Notes: generated from the letters alone by a model not told the origin. Positions 24,481 to 31,511 are shown, counted from the stretch's first letter. The stretch is DNA of 35,826 bases from Chloroflexia bacterium (GCA_016928715.1 JAFGKG010000115.1:1-35826), one strand, 5' to 3'. Translations and numbers: made by a program.

Positions 24481-24509
24481 ATTATACCACAAGCTGGGCT
24501 TGTTGACAA
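24481..24509 (-). promoter_or_regulatory. Promoter of rpmB
   Basis: Minus strand: TTGTCA (24509-24504), 17 bases, TATAAT (24486-24481). Its -35 hexamer overlaps the -35 hexamer of the divergent asp23 promoter by five bases. Confidence 0.75.
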
Positions 24510-24530
24510 ATGGATTGCACTGTATACAAT
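24503..24530 (+). promoter_or_regulatory. Promoter of asp23-fakA
   Basis: TTGACA (24503-24508), 16-base spacer, TACAAT (24525-24530). The leader to ATG 24682 is about 145 bases and contains a perfect 8-bp hairpin, GTGGAGAG/CTCTCCAC (24627-24634, 24638-24645). Confidence 0.75.
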
Positions 24531-24681
24531 AGAACTGTTTGGGGAGGAGGCGCACAGGACGAGGATTTCTGGCCAGGCCCGAAGGCGGCGTGCTGCTTGG
24601 GCCGAGACGTGGCAGCGAAAAGCCAAGTGGAGAGGATCTCTCCACAATGAGTCCAGGGGCCGGTTAAGGAGTGGAAAAGGT

Positions 24682-25047
24682 ATGGGACCAGAGAAAAAAC
24701 AAGCCTTGGGGAGTATAGAAGTTTCTCCAAAAGTGGTCGCCGAGATCGCGCGGGAGGCTGTGCTGCAGTGCTATGGCATTGTTGGCATGGCGGCGCGACG
24801 GCGACAGGGGGTCTGGACCAAGCCCCTGGACGAGATGCGCGACCACGGCGGCGTGGTTGTCCACATGGAGGCGGACCGCGTCTTTTTGGACCTGTACGTG
24901 GTCATTGAATACGGCACCCGTATTTCCGAGGTCGCCCGAAACGTGATGTCCAGCGTCAAATTTGCCGTGGAGCAGGCCCTGGGCGTCCCGGTTTTGCAGG
25001 TCAATGTGAATGTGCAGGGGATTCGCCTGGGCAATGCGGCGCGCTAG
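24682..25047 (+). CDS. Asp23/Gls24-family (YloU-like) protein
   Basis: 121 residues from ATG 24682, with AAGGAG at 24666-24671 and AAAAGG closer in. Family features: GSIEVSPKVVAEIAREAVLQ at the N-terminus, then YGIVGMA, VVIEYGTRISEVARNVMSSVKFAVEQALG and VNVNVQGI. Asp23-family proteins are small cytosolic or membrane-associated proteins linked to envelope stress in Gram-positive bacteria; the biochemical role is unresolved. The adjacent FakA gene is a conserved association (yloU-yloV in Bacillus). Confidence 0.92.
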   Translation: MGPEKKQALGSIEVSPKVVAEIAREAVLQCYGIVGMAARRRQGVWTKPLDEMRDHGGVVVHMEADRVFLDLYVVIEYGTRISEVARNVMSSVKFAVEQALGVPVLQVNVNVQGIRLGNAAR

Positions 25048-25253
25048 CCCTCGTTGGCCGGTACGCTTTGTCGCGGCCGGCCCCAGGGGGTCGAGTTCCC
25101 GCCACATACCGGACATGGGGCGCCAGTCTAAGAGCTGCGCCCACGAAAAAAAGTCGGACGCTTGACGCGCTCGAAAGTGAGGGCCTTGGGCCGGTTGCGT
25201 CAGGCGGATCGTACATCACCGTCAGGCCAGCCCTGTACGAGAGGAGTCAAAGC
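25048..25253. other. 206-base leader between asp23 and fakA; no gene seen
   Basis: No coding sequence or convincing promoter. One TTGACG (25163-25168) has no matching -10. The region contains GC-rich stretches and an A-run (25145-25151). The fakA frame is open back through it, but similarity to FakA begins only after the TTG at 25254. Confidence 0.4.
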
Positions 25254-26951
25254 TTGCAGTCAGGAGATGGGCATCCATACGAACACGCCTTGGCCGGTCA
25301 CTATGATTTGCAATCCCCACCCCAGGGGGCCTGTGATGGGCCCGGTCTGCGCGATGCGCTGCGCGGGGCCACCGCCTGGTTGAGCCTGCACGCCGCAGGG
25401 GTCAATAGTCTCAACGTCTTTCCGGTGCCCGACGGGGATACGGGGACGAACATGGTCTTGACCATGGAGTCCGCCCTCAAGGAAGCGCAAAAGCTTCCCC
25501 TGCACGGCGCCGGAGAGGTGGCCAAGGCGGTTTCCCAGGGGGCCTTGATGGGGGCGCGGGGCAATTCAGGCGTGATCCTCTCGCAGATCATTCGGGGCCT
25601 GGCCAACGGGCTGGATGGGCGGGAATCCTTCGATGGCGCCGTCCTGGCCGAGTCCCTGCAGGCGGCGGCCCAGACGGCCTATCGGGCGGTGAGCAAGCCG
25701 GTCGAGGGGACCATCCTGACCGTCATTCGCGAGTGTGCCGAGGCGGCGCTGGGCGCTTCCCGCCGCGATCCCAGCCTGCGCTACGTGCTGAAAATGACCG
25801 TGCTGGAGGCCTGGGATTCGGTGAAACGGACCCCCCAGCTTTTGCCGGTATTGGCAGAGGCCGGTGTCGTCGATGCCGGTGGCCAGGGTCTGGCCCTGGT
25901 CCTGGAAGGCATGCTCCTGTATTTTTCCGGCGAGTTGGAGAATCGGATGGGGGCGGCGGAGGTGCCCTTTCCGGAGGACGTTTCCTTTGTCGATGTCCAC
26001 GGCCCCGAGGAGTTTGGCTACTGTACCAACTTTATCCTGCGCGGAAAAGGACTGCAGGTAGAGGAGATACGCGAGCGTATTGCCGGCCTGGGCCACTCGG
26101 CCGTCGTCGCCGGCGACGAGACGATTATCAAGGTGCACGTGCATACCGAGTATCCGGGCACCATTTTGAATTACGCCGTTGGCCTGGGCTCCCTGACGAA
26201 TATCGAGATTACCAATATGGATGAACAGCGCGCCGAACTCAAGCCGCGCCTCAAGATGGCTGAGGTGCTGCCGGCCCTGCCGGATCTGCCGGCCCACCCC
26301 ATCATGATTATCGCCGTCTCGCCCGGGGATGGCCTGAGCGAGGTATTGGAAAGCGTGGGGGCGGCCGCGATCGTCGCCGGGGGGCAGACCATGAATCCAA
26401 GCACGGAGGAACTGCTGCAGGCGATCGAGTCCCTGCCCTGCAATCAGGTCATCGTGCTGCCGAATAACAGCAACGTTATCATGGCCGCCCGCCAGGCCGC
26501 CGAGCTCTCGGGCAAGGAGGTCCGCGTTGTGCCGACGGATACCGTGCCCCAGGGCATTGCCGCTATGGTCGCCTTTAATTATGAGGCGGATCTGAGCAGC
26601 AACCTGGAGACGATGGAGCAGGCCGCGGCCAGCGTCCAAACCGCCGAGATCACCTGGGCGGTGCGCGATGCAGTCCTCGACGGTGTCGAGGTCCAAGAGG
26701 GGCAGGTCATTGGCCTGCTGAACGGCGTCCTGGAGGCCGCCGGAGAGGACGAGCCCCTCGTTACCGAGGAACTCCTCCAGCGCATGGGCGCGGCCGATCT
26801 GGAGCTGATCACGATCTATTACGGCCAGGACGTCTCGGAAGAACAGGCCACCGACATGGCCGACCGCATTGCCGAACAGTACCCCGATCACGAGATCGAG
26901 TTGTTGTACGGTGGTCAACCCTATTATCGTTATATCATTTCGGCTGAGTGA
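25254..26951 (+). CDS. fakA: Fatty acid kinase catalytic subunit FakA (YloV, DAK-like)
   Basis: 565 residues. TTG 25254 is chosen because GAGGAG (25241-25246) lies 7 bases upstream and the length then fits the family; no ATG lies between it and the conserved core. FakA phosphorylates fatty acids presented by FakB (DegV) proteins, feeding acyl-phosphate to phospholipid synthesis. The kinase domain carries NVFPVPDGDTGTNM (54-67, D60 and D62 for Mg-ATP) and GARGNSGVILSQI (100-112). The middle domain has GYCTNF and KVHVHT, the Cys and His residues thought to bind zinc. The C-terminal part has the DegV-related region (LPNNSNVIMAA, PQGIAAM). A 28-residue N-terminal extension precedes the kinase core. 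Two degV genes follow with 9 and -1 base gaps, indicating a Fak operon. Confidence 0.92.
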   Translation: MQSGDGHPYEHALAGHYDLQSPPQGACDGPGLRDALRGATAWLSLHAAGVNSLNVFPVPDGDTGTNMVLTMESALKEAQKLPLHGAGEVAKAVSQGALMGARGNSGVILSQIIRGLANGLDGRESFDGAVLAESLQAAAQTAYRAVSKPVEGTILTVIRECAEAALGASRRDPSLRYVLKMTVLEAWDSVKRTPQLLPVLAEAGVVDAGGQGLALVLEGMLLYFSGELENRMGAAEVPFPEDVSFVDVHGPEEFGYCTNFILRGKGLQVEEIRERIAGLGHSAVVAGDETIIKVHVHTEYPGTILNYAVGLGSLTNIEITNMDEQRAELKPRLKMAEVLPALPDLPAHPIMIIAVSPGDGLSEVLESVGAAAIVAGGQTMNPSTEELLQAIESLPCNQVIVLPNNSNVIMAARQAAELSGKEVRVVPTDTVPQGIAAMVAFNYEADLSSNLETMEQAAASVQTAEITWAVRDAVLDGVEVQEGQVIGLLNGVLEAAGEDEPLVTEELLQRMGAADLELITIYYGQDVSEEQATDMADRIAEQYPDHEIELLYGGQPYYRYIISAE

Positions 26952-26960
26952 GGCATGAGA

Positions 26961-27797
26961 ATGAGTAAAATTCGCATCATTACGGACAGCGCTGCCGATA
27001 TCCCACCCCGGCTGCGTCGACAGTTGGGGATTGTGGTTGTGCCCCAAGAGATCCATTTTGGCCGGGAGCGCTTTCGCGATGGCATCGACATGGACCGGAG
27101 CCAGTTCTATGCTCGCATAGAGAATGGAGAATGGCCCCGCCTGCAGCCCCCCCGCGTAGAGGTGTTTGAGAAACTCTACCGCCGCCTGGGGGAGACGAGC
27201 GATGCCATTATCTCTATTCATACTTCCAGCCTGTTGAGCGATAGCTTTCTGATGGCCAGTCGAGCCCGCGCGGCGCTGCCGGCCTCGACCTGCCGGGTGG
27301 AGACCATCGATTCTCTTTCCCTGTCCATGGCCCTGGGCTTTGTGGCCATCGAGGCCGCCCGGACCGCCCGTGCTGGCTTTGGCATGGAAGAGGTGATCGA
27401 CCGCATCCACTGGATGATCCGGCACTGCCACCTGCTGGTCTTTTGTGATAATTTGGAGTACCTGAAACGGCAGAACCTGTTCTCGCCGGCCCAGATGCAG
27501 ATGCTGGCCCGCGCCAAACCCCTGCTCGTTCTGAACGAGGGTTCGCTGCTGCTCTACGAGCGCCCGCGTACACGGATACGCGCCTTGGACGGTCTCTATA
27601 ATTTCATCGAGGATTTCCCGGAAATGCGCGCCATTTCCGTGCTCTACAGCACGACTTCTGAGGACGTGGGCGAGTTGCTGGAGCGCATCGACCTCATCTA
27701 TCCCCGCCAGAAGGTGATCGTATCCCGCTATGGACCTCTCTTGGAGACCCTGGTCGGCCCCGGTGGGATGGCCGTGGCCGTCTACGAGGAGGATTAG
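26961..27797 (+). CDS. DegV-family protein with degenerate ligand-binding motifs
   Basis: 278 residues. ATG 26961 is preferred (GAGTGAGG ends 7 bases upstream); ATG 26955 is an alternative. The DegV fold is clear: IRIITDSAADIPP (5-16), VVVPQEIHFG, FRDGIDM, ETIDSLSLSMALGF. The residues that usually hold the fatty acid are altered: TSQP is LQPP (61-64), GLSGT is LLSDS (91-95), GGR(I/V)xxAQ is QNLFSPAQ (171-178), and the conserved His before GPG is missing (TLVGPGG, 263-269). The paralogue immediately downstream keeps all of these. It may bind another ligand, act as a scaffold, or be a regulatory partner of FakA. Confidence 0.88.
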   Translation: MSKIRIITDSAADIPPRLRRQLGIVVVPQEIHFGRERFRDGIDMDRSQFYARIENGEWPRLQPPRVEVFEKLYRRLGETSDAIISIHTSSLLSDSFLMASRARAALPASTCRVETIDSLSLSMALGFVAIEAARTARAGFGMEEVIDRIHWMIRHCHLLVFCDNLEYLKRQNLFSPAQMQMLARAKPLLVLNEGSLLLYERPRTRIRALDGLYNFIEDFPEMRAISVLYSTTSEDVGELLERIDLIYPRQKVIVSRYGPLLETLVGPGGMAVAVYEED

Positions 27798-28630
27798 TGC
27801 GGCGCGTACGGGTGGTCACGGATAGCACGGCGGACCTGCCCCTGGATGCCGTTGTGCGCTGGGGCATCCAGGTGGTTCCCCTCAAGCTCCATTTCGGCGA
27901 GCAGAGCTTTCGCGATGGTCTGGATCTCCCCCCGGAGGTTTTTTACGAGCGCCTGGAGCAGGGCGAATTTCCCCTGACCTCCCAGCCGGCCATGGGCGAG
28001 TTCCGCCACACCTACGAGCGCATTGCCGCCGGCGGCGGCGAGGTGATCTCGATCCATCTGTCGGCCGGCCTGAGCGGCACCGTGCAGGCCGCCCTCCTGG
28101 CCGCCGAACAGGTGGACGGCGAGGTCGCGGTGGTGGATTCGGGCCAGCTCTCCATGGCCCTGGGCTGGCTGGTTCTGGCCGCGGCCGAGTTGGCCCGGCA
28201 GGACCTGCCCCTGGACCAGGTGGTGGCGCGCGTCGAGGAGATGCGCTCGCGCACCCACGTGCTGGCCCTGATCGACAGCCTGGAATTCCTGCGCCGGGGC
28301 GGGCGGGTCGGCCGCGCCCAGGCCGCGCTGGGGGCACTGCTGGACGTGCAGCCCATCCTGACCCTGCGCGGCGGCCAGACCACCCTGCTCGAACGGGTGC
28401 GCACGCGCCAGGCCGGCCGGCGCCGCCTGATCGAGTTGGTGGCCGGCCTGGCCCCGTTGGAACGGGTGGCCGTCCTGCACGCCAACAACCCCGACCTGGC
28501 CCGCCAACTGGCCGACGACCTGGCCCCGCTCTTTCCCCGCGAGCAGATCCTGCTGCTGCCGGCCGGCCAGGTGGTGACCACCCACGTCGGCCCCGGGGCC
28601 GTCGGCGTGGCCCTGGTGCAGGGGCCCTGA
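27797..28630 (+). CDS. DegV-family fatty-acid-binding protein (FakB-like)
   Basis: 277 residues from GTG 27797, overlapping the previous TAG by one base, with AGGAGG at 27787-27792: tight translational coupling. Canonical FakB features: VRVVTDSTADLP (4-15), TSQPAMGEF (61-69), GLSGT (91-95, S93), VVDSGQLSMALG (112-123), SLEFLRRGGRVGRAQ (161-175), and THVGPGAVG (262-270) with H263. In characterised FakBs, the equivalent Ser/Thr and His bind the fatty-acid carboxylate. It should deliver fatty acid to the FakA kinase encoded two genes upstream. It is cytosolic. Confidence 0.93.
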   Translation: MRRVRVVTDSTADLPLDAVVRWGIQVVPLKLHFGEQSFRDGLDLPPEVFYERLEQGEFPLTSQPAMGEFRHTYERIAAGGGEVISIHLSAGLSGTVQAALLAAEQVDGEVAVVDSGQLSMALGWLVLAAAELARQDLPLDQVVARVEEMRSRTHVLALIDSLEFLRRGGRVGRAQAALGALLDVQPILTLRGGQTTLLERVRTRQAGRRRLIELVAGLAPLERVAVLHANNPDLARQLADDLAPLFPREQILLLPAGQVVTTHVGPGAVGVALVQGP

Positions 28631-28641
28631 GGGAGGAACTT

Positions 28642-29071
28642 ATTGATCTCGACCGCTTCACCAGTGCGCAGCAAGGGGTGTACGAACGTGCGCTGGCCGA
28701 GCTGAGGGACGGGCGCAAGCGCACGCACTTGGATGTGGTACATTTTTCCCCAGATCGCCGGATTGGGACGCAGTTCGACCTCCAAACACTATGCCATCCA
28801 GAGCATCACAGAAGCGCGCCAGTACCTCGATCACCCCGTCCTCGGCGGCCGGCTGCGGGAATGTGCGCAGGCGCTGCTCTCCCTGGAGGGGCGTTCGGCC
28901 AGAGAGATATTGGGCCACACCGATACGCTCAAGCTCAAATCCTCCATGGCCCTGTTTGAGTGCGTGGATCGGGACCCTGATTCGGTGTTTGGCCAGGTAT
29001 TGGAAAAGTACTACCGGGGGGAACGGGACCACCGGACGCTGGACATCCTCGGCCGGATGGAGCAGAGGTAG
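28642..29071 (+). pseudogene. DUF1810-family gene with one-base frameshift
   Basis: The family sequence is split over two frames. Frame one reads DLDRFTSAQQGVYERALAELRDGRKRTH and is in register until CACTTGG (28726-28732). Removing one T at 28729/28730 restores the family motif RKRTHWMWYIFPQ, and the second frame continues MWYIFPQIAGLGRS through HPVLGGRLRECAQALL, KLKSSMALFE and GQVLEKYYRGERD to TAG at 29069-29071. The intact product would be about 142 residues, the normal DUF1810 length; function unknown. No ATG is seen: an ATT at 28642 or the CTG at 28627 would be in frame, close to the GGGAGG of 28631-28636. So the start may also be lost. A sequencing or assembly error is an alternative. 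Confidence 0.8.
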
Positions 29072-29269
29072 CCGAGGGTGGCGCGGGTGGGGATAACGCT
29101 GTTTACGGAACAGTCCGCCATGGCCGCCGAGCCGCCACGAAGGACGAAAATGGCCCTGTAGAGACTGCCCCCGCGCAAGCGGGGGGCGGGCCACCCCAAA
29201 GGACAGAAATAGCGGCGCCCCCGAGGGGACAGCGGTTGAGGTAAGAGCCGAATCCTCATAGACAAAGAG
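29072..29269. other. Gene-free stretch with decayed repeat and possible IS110-type leader fragment
   Basis: GTGGGGATAACGCTGTTTAC (from 29087) is similar to 30280-30299, where it precedes a truncated transposase start. Then comes a REP-like hairpin at 29165-29185, almost identical to 2483-2503, and a CCCCGAGGGG-type palindrome near 29219. No coding sequence is supported. Confidence 0.45.
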
Positions 29270-29692
29270 CTACAGTATACCGCTCTCCCAACGTGAGACG
29301 AATTCGGCGGCATCCAGCACATCAAAGGCATCTGTGCGCAGATCGCGCAGGAAATGACGGTTGTCAGAGACCAGGTAGCGCACCTGCATCCATTCGGCAA
29401 ACGCACCAATAAAGGCATCCGCTTTTGCAGGCAAGCCGAGTTCGACGTACTTGTTCACCAGGTTAATAGGGACCGGTTCGTCCACAATGAAGGCATGTCC
29501 AGATTGATGAAACAATTGGAAGAACCGACGCACCTGCTCGTGAGAGCGCAGGTTTCGGGTCACCTCTTGGACAACCAAGCGCGGTACGACCAATTGCAGT
29601 GTTGGGCCAATGAGAGAGATGAGCCGCTGCACGGCCGGATCATGCCCCCGCAGTCTGTTGATAAAGACACAGCTATCGATACAGATGTGCAT
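29270..29692 (-). CDS. PIN-domain protein, probable VapC-like toxin
   Basis: 140 residues from ATG 29692; GAGG about 7 bases upstream lies inside the preceding gene. PIN-domain nuclease features: MHICIDSCVFINRL with D6, E43 in VVQEVTRN, D92 in KADAFIGAFAEW, and D110 in YLVSDNRHFL. This is the usual acidic quartet for metal-dependent RNA cleavage. VapC toxins cut tRNA or rRNA and are paired with an antitoxin. The upstream gene overlaps its start by 20 bases. It could also be a solitary PIN ribonuclease, but the coupled small partner favours toxin-antitoxin. Confidence 0.87.
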   Translation of the reverse strand: MHICIDSCVFINRLRGHDPAVQRLISLIGPTLQLVVPRLVVQEVTRNLRSHEQVRRFFQLFHQSGHAFIVDEPVPINLVNKYVELGLPAKADAFIGAFAEWMQVRYLVSDNRHFLRDLRTDAFDVLDAAEFVSRWESGIL

Positions 29693-29957
29693 ATTCAGCC
29701 TCAAATATTTCCTGGCGAGTCCTGCGCATCTGCTCAACCACTTGGTCTTTTGTCGTGCCTACTTGCAATCCGCCCTCCTGTCGAATCAAGTCGGCTAGTT
29801 CTTCCCAACCCTGGATCCACTCGCGACGTTGACGGGCCTGTGCTACCCAGCGCATCAACATTTCCACAGGGTCCATTCCGGATTCTAGAGCCAGTGACTG
29901 CAAATCGGCGTATACGTGAGGTGGAAGTTCAAGCGCAACGGTTTCCGTATCCATCAT
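29673..29957 (-). CDS. Probable antitoxin partner of the PIN protein (ribbon-helix-helix-like)
   Basis: 94 residues from ATG 29957; a second ATG at 29954 is equally possible relative to the GAGG upstream. TVALELPPHVYADLQSLALE (6-25) followed by a helical stretch (about 30-45) fits a strand-helix-helix DNA-binding domain. The C-terminal helix with many Gln, Arg and Glu is a likely toxin-binding tail. It overlaps the PIN gene by 20 bases. No named family is recognised; the antitoxin role is inferred from position. Confidence 0.72.
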   Translation of the reverse strand: MMDTETVALELPPHVYADLQSLALESGMDPVEMLMRWVAQARQRREWIQGWEELADLIRQEGGLQVGTTKDQVVEQMRRTRQEIFEAEYAHLYR

Positions 29958-30022
29958 CGTACCTCGCTATGCGCGCACGAGCAGCTTACAATTTGAGCAA
30001 GTAGTTTAGTTCGTCCCTGTCT

Positions 30023-30051
30023 AGTATATCATTCCTTTGCCCCACCGTCAA
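30023..30051 (-). promoter_or_regulatory. Promoter of the PIN toxin-antitoxin pair
   Basis: Minus strand: TTGACG (30051-30046), 17 bases, TATACT (30028-30023). The leader is about 60 bases to ATG 29957. Confidence 0.75.
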
Positions 30052-30128
30052 CGCAGTATCTATTTTCAGGATTGGGCAGTCTCTGGGCGCACGTTCTGCC
30101 GGCGCCCGCCCGGCGATCGGCCGGCCGC

Positions 30129-30158
30129 TTGCCCCACTGTGGTTTATTGTGGTAGAAT
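30129..30158 (+). promoter_or_regulatory. Possible promoter driving the remnant region
   Basis: TTGCCC (30129-30134), 18-base spacer, TAGAAT (30153-30158). No intact gene lies downstream on this strand; it may be the promoter of a lost mobile element or a chance match. Confidence 0.35.
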
Positions 30159-30279
30159 AGATTAGGGATGATACAGTGCCTGATTCAACCTTGCACATCA
30201 AATCTCGCTATGGCTTTACGAGGGGAGGGGGTGCCGAGCGCAGCGTTCAAAGAACGCGCGCGAGGCGGGGGAGGGGTGA

Positions 30280-30355
30280 GGTGGGGATCACGCTATTTAC
30301 GAAGCAGGAGACTGCCATGAACAAAGCGACCTATCTGGGTGTGGACGTGGCTTGA
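30280..30355 (+). mobile_element. 5' scrap of an IS110-type transposase gene
   Basis: ATG 30317 opens a 12-codon frame, MNKATYLGVDVA, then stop (TGA 30353-30355). YLGVDVA matches the start of IS110-family DEDD transposases, where the Asp is catalytic and Lys usually follows. Everything downstream is missing. The 37 bases before the ATG resemble 29087-29120, suggesting two copies of the same left end. Only a fragment, so the family call is tentative. Confidence 0.45.
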
Positions 30356-30361
30356 ACTCGC

Positions 30362-30422
30362 ACGAGCCAAGGCTTAAACTCGTCAAAGGTAAGGCATGCA
30401 TTCGTACGAGTCAAGGCTTAAA
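30362..30422. repeat. Direct repeat pair with 44-base period
   Basis: ACGAGCCAAGGCTTAAA (30362-30378) and ACGAGTCAAGGCTTAAA (30406-30422) are 16/17 identical and start 44 bases apart, exactly twice the 22-bp period of the array that begins 8 bases later. Confidence 0.6.
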
Positions 30423-30429
30423 TCCCCCG

Positions 30430-30583
30430 AACATCCGGGAGGTTAAAAGTCTACATCCCGGATGTAGGATCCGTACATCCGGGATGTAGGGTTTGTACAT
30501 CCGGGATGTAGGGTAAAAACATCCAGGATGTAGGGTTTGTACATCCGGGATGTAGGGTAAAAACATCCAGGATGTAGGGTTTT
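30430..30583. repeat. Seven-unit 22-bp tandem array of palindromes
   Basis: Units start at 30430, 30452, 30474, 30496, 30518, 30540 and 30562. Each holds TACATCC-N-GGATGTA (about 15 bp, near-perfect dyad) plus a 7-base linker. The first unit is degenerate on its right arm. The centre base alternates and the linkers alternate between GGTTTG and GGTAAAA types, giving a 44-bp higher-order repeat in the last four units. The final unit abuts and overlaps the stop codon of the HU-like gene. The period is close to two helical turns. Confidence 0.9.
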
Positions 30584-31280
30584 AAGGGACGAACAGGGAT
30601 TTGTCCAGGTGGCCCACGCGCACGTCCGCACTGTCGCGGATCGTCGCCCGCACCTCCAGGCGGTAGGCGCCCGGGGGCAGCGCGGGCACCGTAAAGATCA
30701 GCCGGCGCGGCTTGTTGCAGGCGCAGGTCGCGACCCGCGTGGCCTGGCGGGCCGCGTCCACAAAGAACAGGCCCTGGGCCGGATCGGCGGGGTCGAACTG
30801 CAGCCGGCCGCCCAGCAGTTGGCCCAGGCCGCCGGGGGTGATGGTCTGGTTGCGGCTGTCGCTGGCAAAGTCCAGGTACTCGCGCGGGTTGGGCCGGTGC
30901 AGGTTCCGCGCCACCCGGCGCAGCCTGACCTTGGAGCGCACCGCTTTGATCAAGCGCTTGGTGGCGGAGGCGCGCACCAGCAGCCGGTGCCGCTTGGGGT
31001 TGTAGCGGTCATCGGGTCCGTCAAAGTGGCCGCGCAGGCTGAGCGAAAAGGTGGCCAGGTCCGTGGTCACCACCTGGCCCTCGCAGAGCATTTCCAGGAT
31101 GGCCTGGCGGTAATTGGCCAGCACGGCGCGGATGTCGGCCTCGCCGACCGTAGAGGCCTTGCGCAGCATGTGCTCGATGACCTTTTCCAGGTCGGCCGAG
31201 GCAGTGGGATAGACCTTGGCCATATAGTCGCCGGCCTCGCCGGTCAGGTTGTTGGGTAACAGCGCGTAATCAATCCTCAT
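30582..31280 (-). CDS. HU-like DNA-binding protein with C-terminal DUF4469 domain
   Basis: 232 residues from ATG 31280, with a strong AAGGAGGTGATG SD (31296-31285). Residues about 1-125 resemble the HU/IHF-like DNA-binding domain of Bvu_2165-type proteins (YALLPNNLTGEAGDYMAKVYP, then LEMLCEGQVVTTDLATFSLSLRGHF and a basic RHRLLVRASATKRL stretch). Residues about 140-232 match DUF4469, an Ig-like fold (LGQLLGGRLQFDPADPAQGLFFVD, NKPRRLIFTVPALPPGAYRLEVRA). This combination is best known in Bacteroidetes and also occurs in other phyla. Likely nucleoid-associated or a site-specific DNA binder; target unknown. It ends at the edge of the palindromic array, which is a candidate binding site (speculative). 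Confidence 0.85.
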   Translation of the reverse strand: MRIDYALLPNNLTGEAGDYMAKVYPTASADLEKVIEHMLRKASTVGEADIRAVLANYRQAILEMLCEGQVVTTDLATFSLSLRGHFDGPDDRYNPKRHRLLVRASATKRLIKAVRSKVRLRRVARNLHRPNPREYLDFASDSRNQTITPGGLGQLLGGRLQFDPADPAQGLFFVDAARQATRVATCACNKPRRLIFTVPALPPGAYRLEVRATIRDSADVRVGHLDKSLFVP

Positions 31281-31511
31281 GTTCCATCACCTCCTTTCCT
31301 ATAGGACGCCCGCCGGCCGGAAAACGTTTCATGCCCGGAGACACGGATTTCGCACGGATGGCACGGAGCGGCCCCGGATTTCGCGCGGATAGTACGGAGG
31401 CTCTGGTCCCGAACGTTGGGTTCGCCGGATCGCGACGTTTGTCTTCCCCCCTCCCCTCTCCACATCGTGGGAGGGGAGGGGGGACCGAGGGGTGAGGGGT
31501 GAGGTACGCCC
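31281..31511. other. Intergenic region with repeat fragments
   Basis: Contains two imperfect copies of an element reading GGATTTCGCACGGATGGCACGGAG (starting about 31345 and 31377), a type of dispersed repeat seen in many environmental genomes, and then a long hairpin at 31446-31483. No gene and no clear promoter for the HU-like gene were found. Confidence 0.5.
31446..31483. repeat. Long GC-rich hairpin
   Basis: CCCCCCTCCCCTC (31446-31458) pairs perfectly with GAGGGGAGGGGGG (31471-31483). An inner CCAC/GTGG pair with ATC loop extends it. It lies between the stop of the 1,373-residue gene and the HU-like gene and could impede transcription, but no U-tract follows. Confidence 0.7.

Noticed and set aside
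24103-25047. Continuous plus-strand frame joining the rpmB antisense region to asp23
   Set aside because: The first 190 codons run opposite rpmB and through promoters, with no family resemblance. The asp23 ATG at 24682 with its SD explains the coding part.
30430-30583. CRISPR array
   Set aside because: The period is constant at 22 bp with only 7-base linkers that repeat themselves; there are no unique spacers, and no cas genes are visible.
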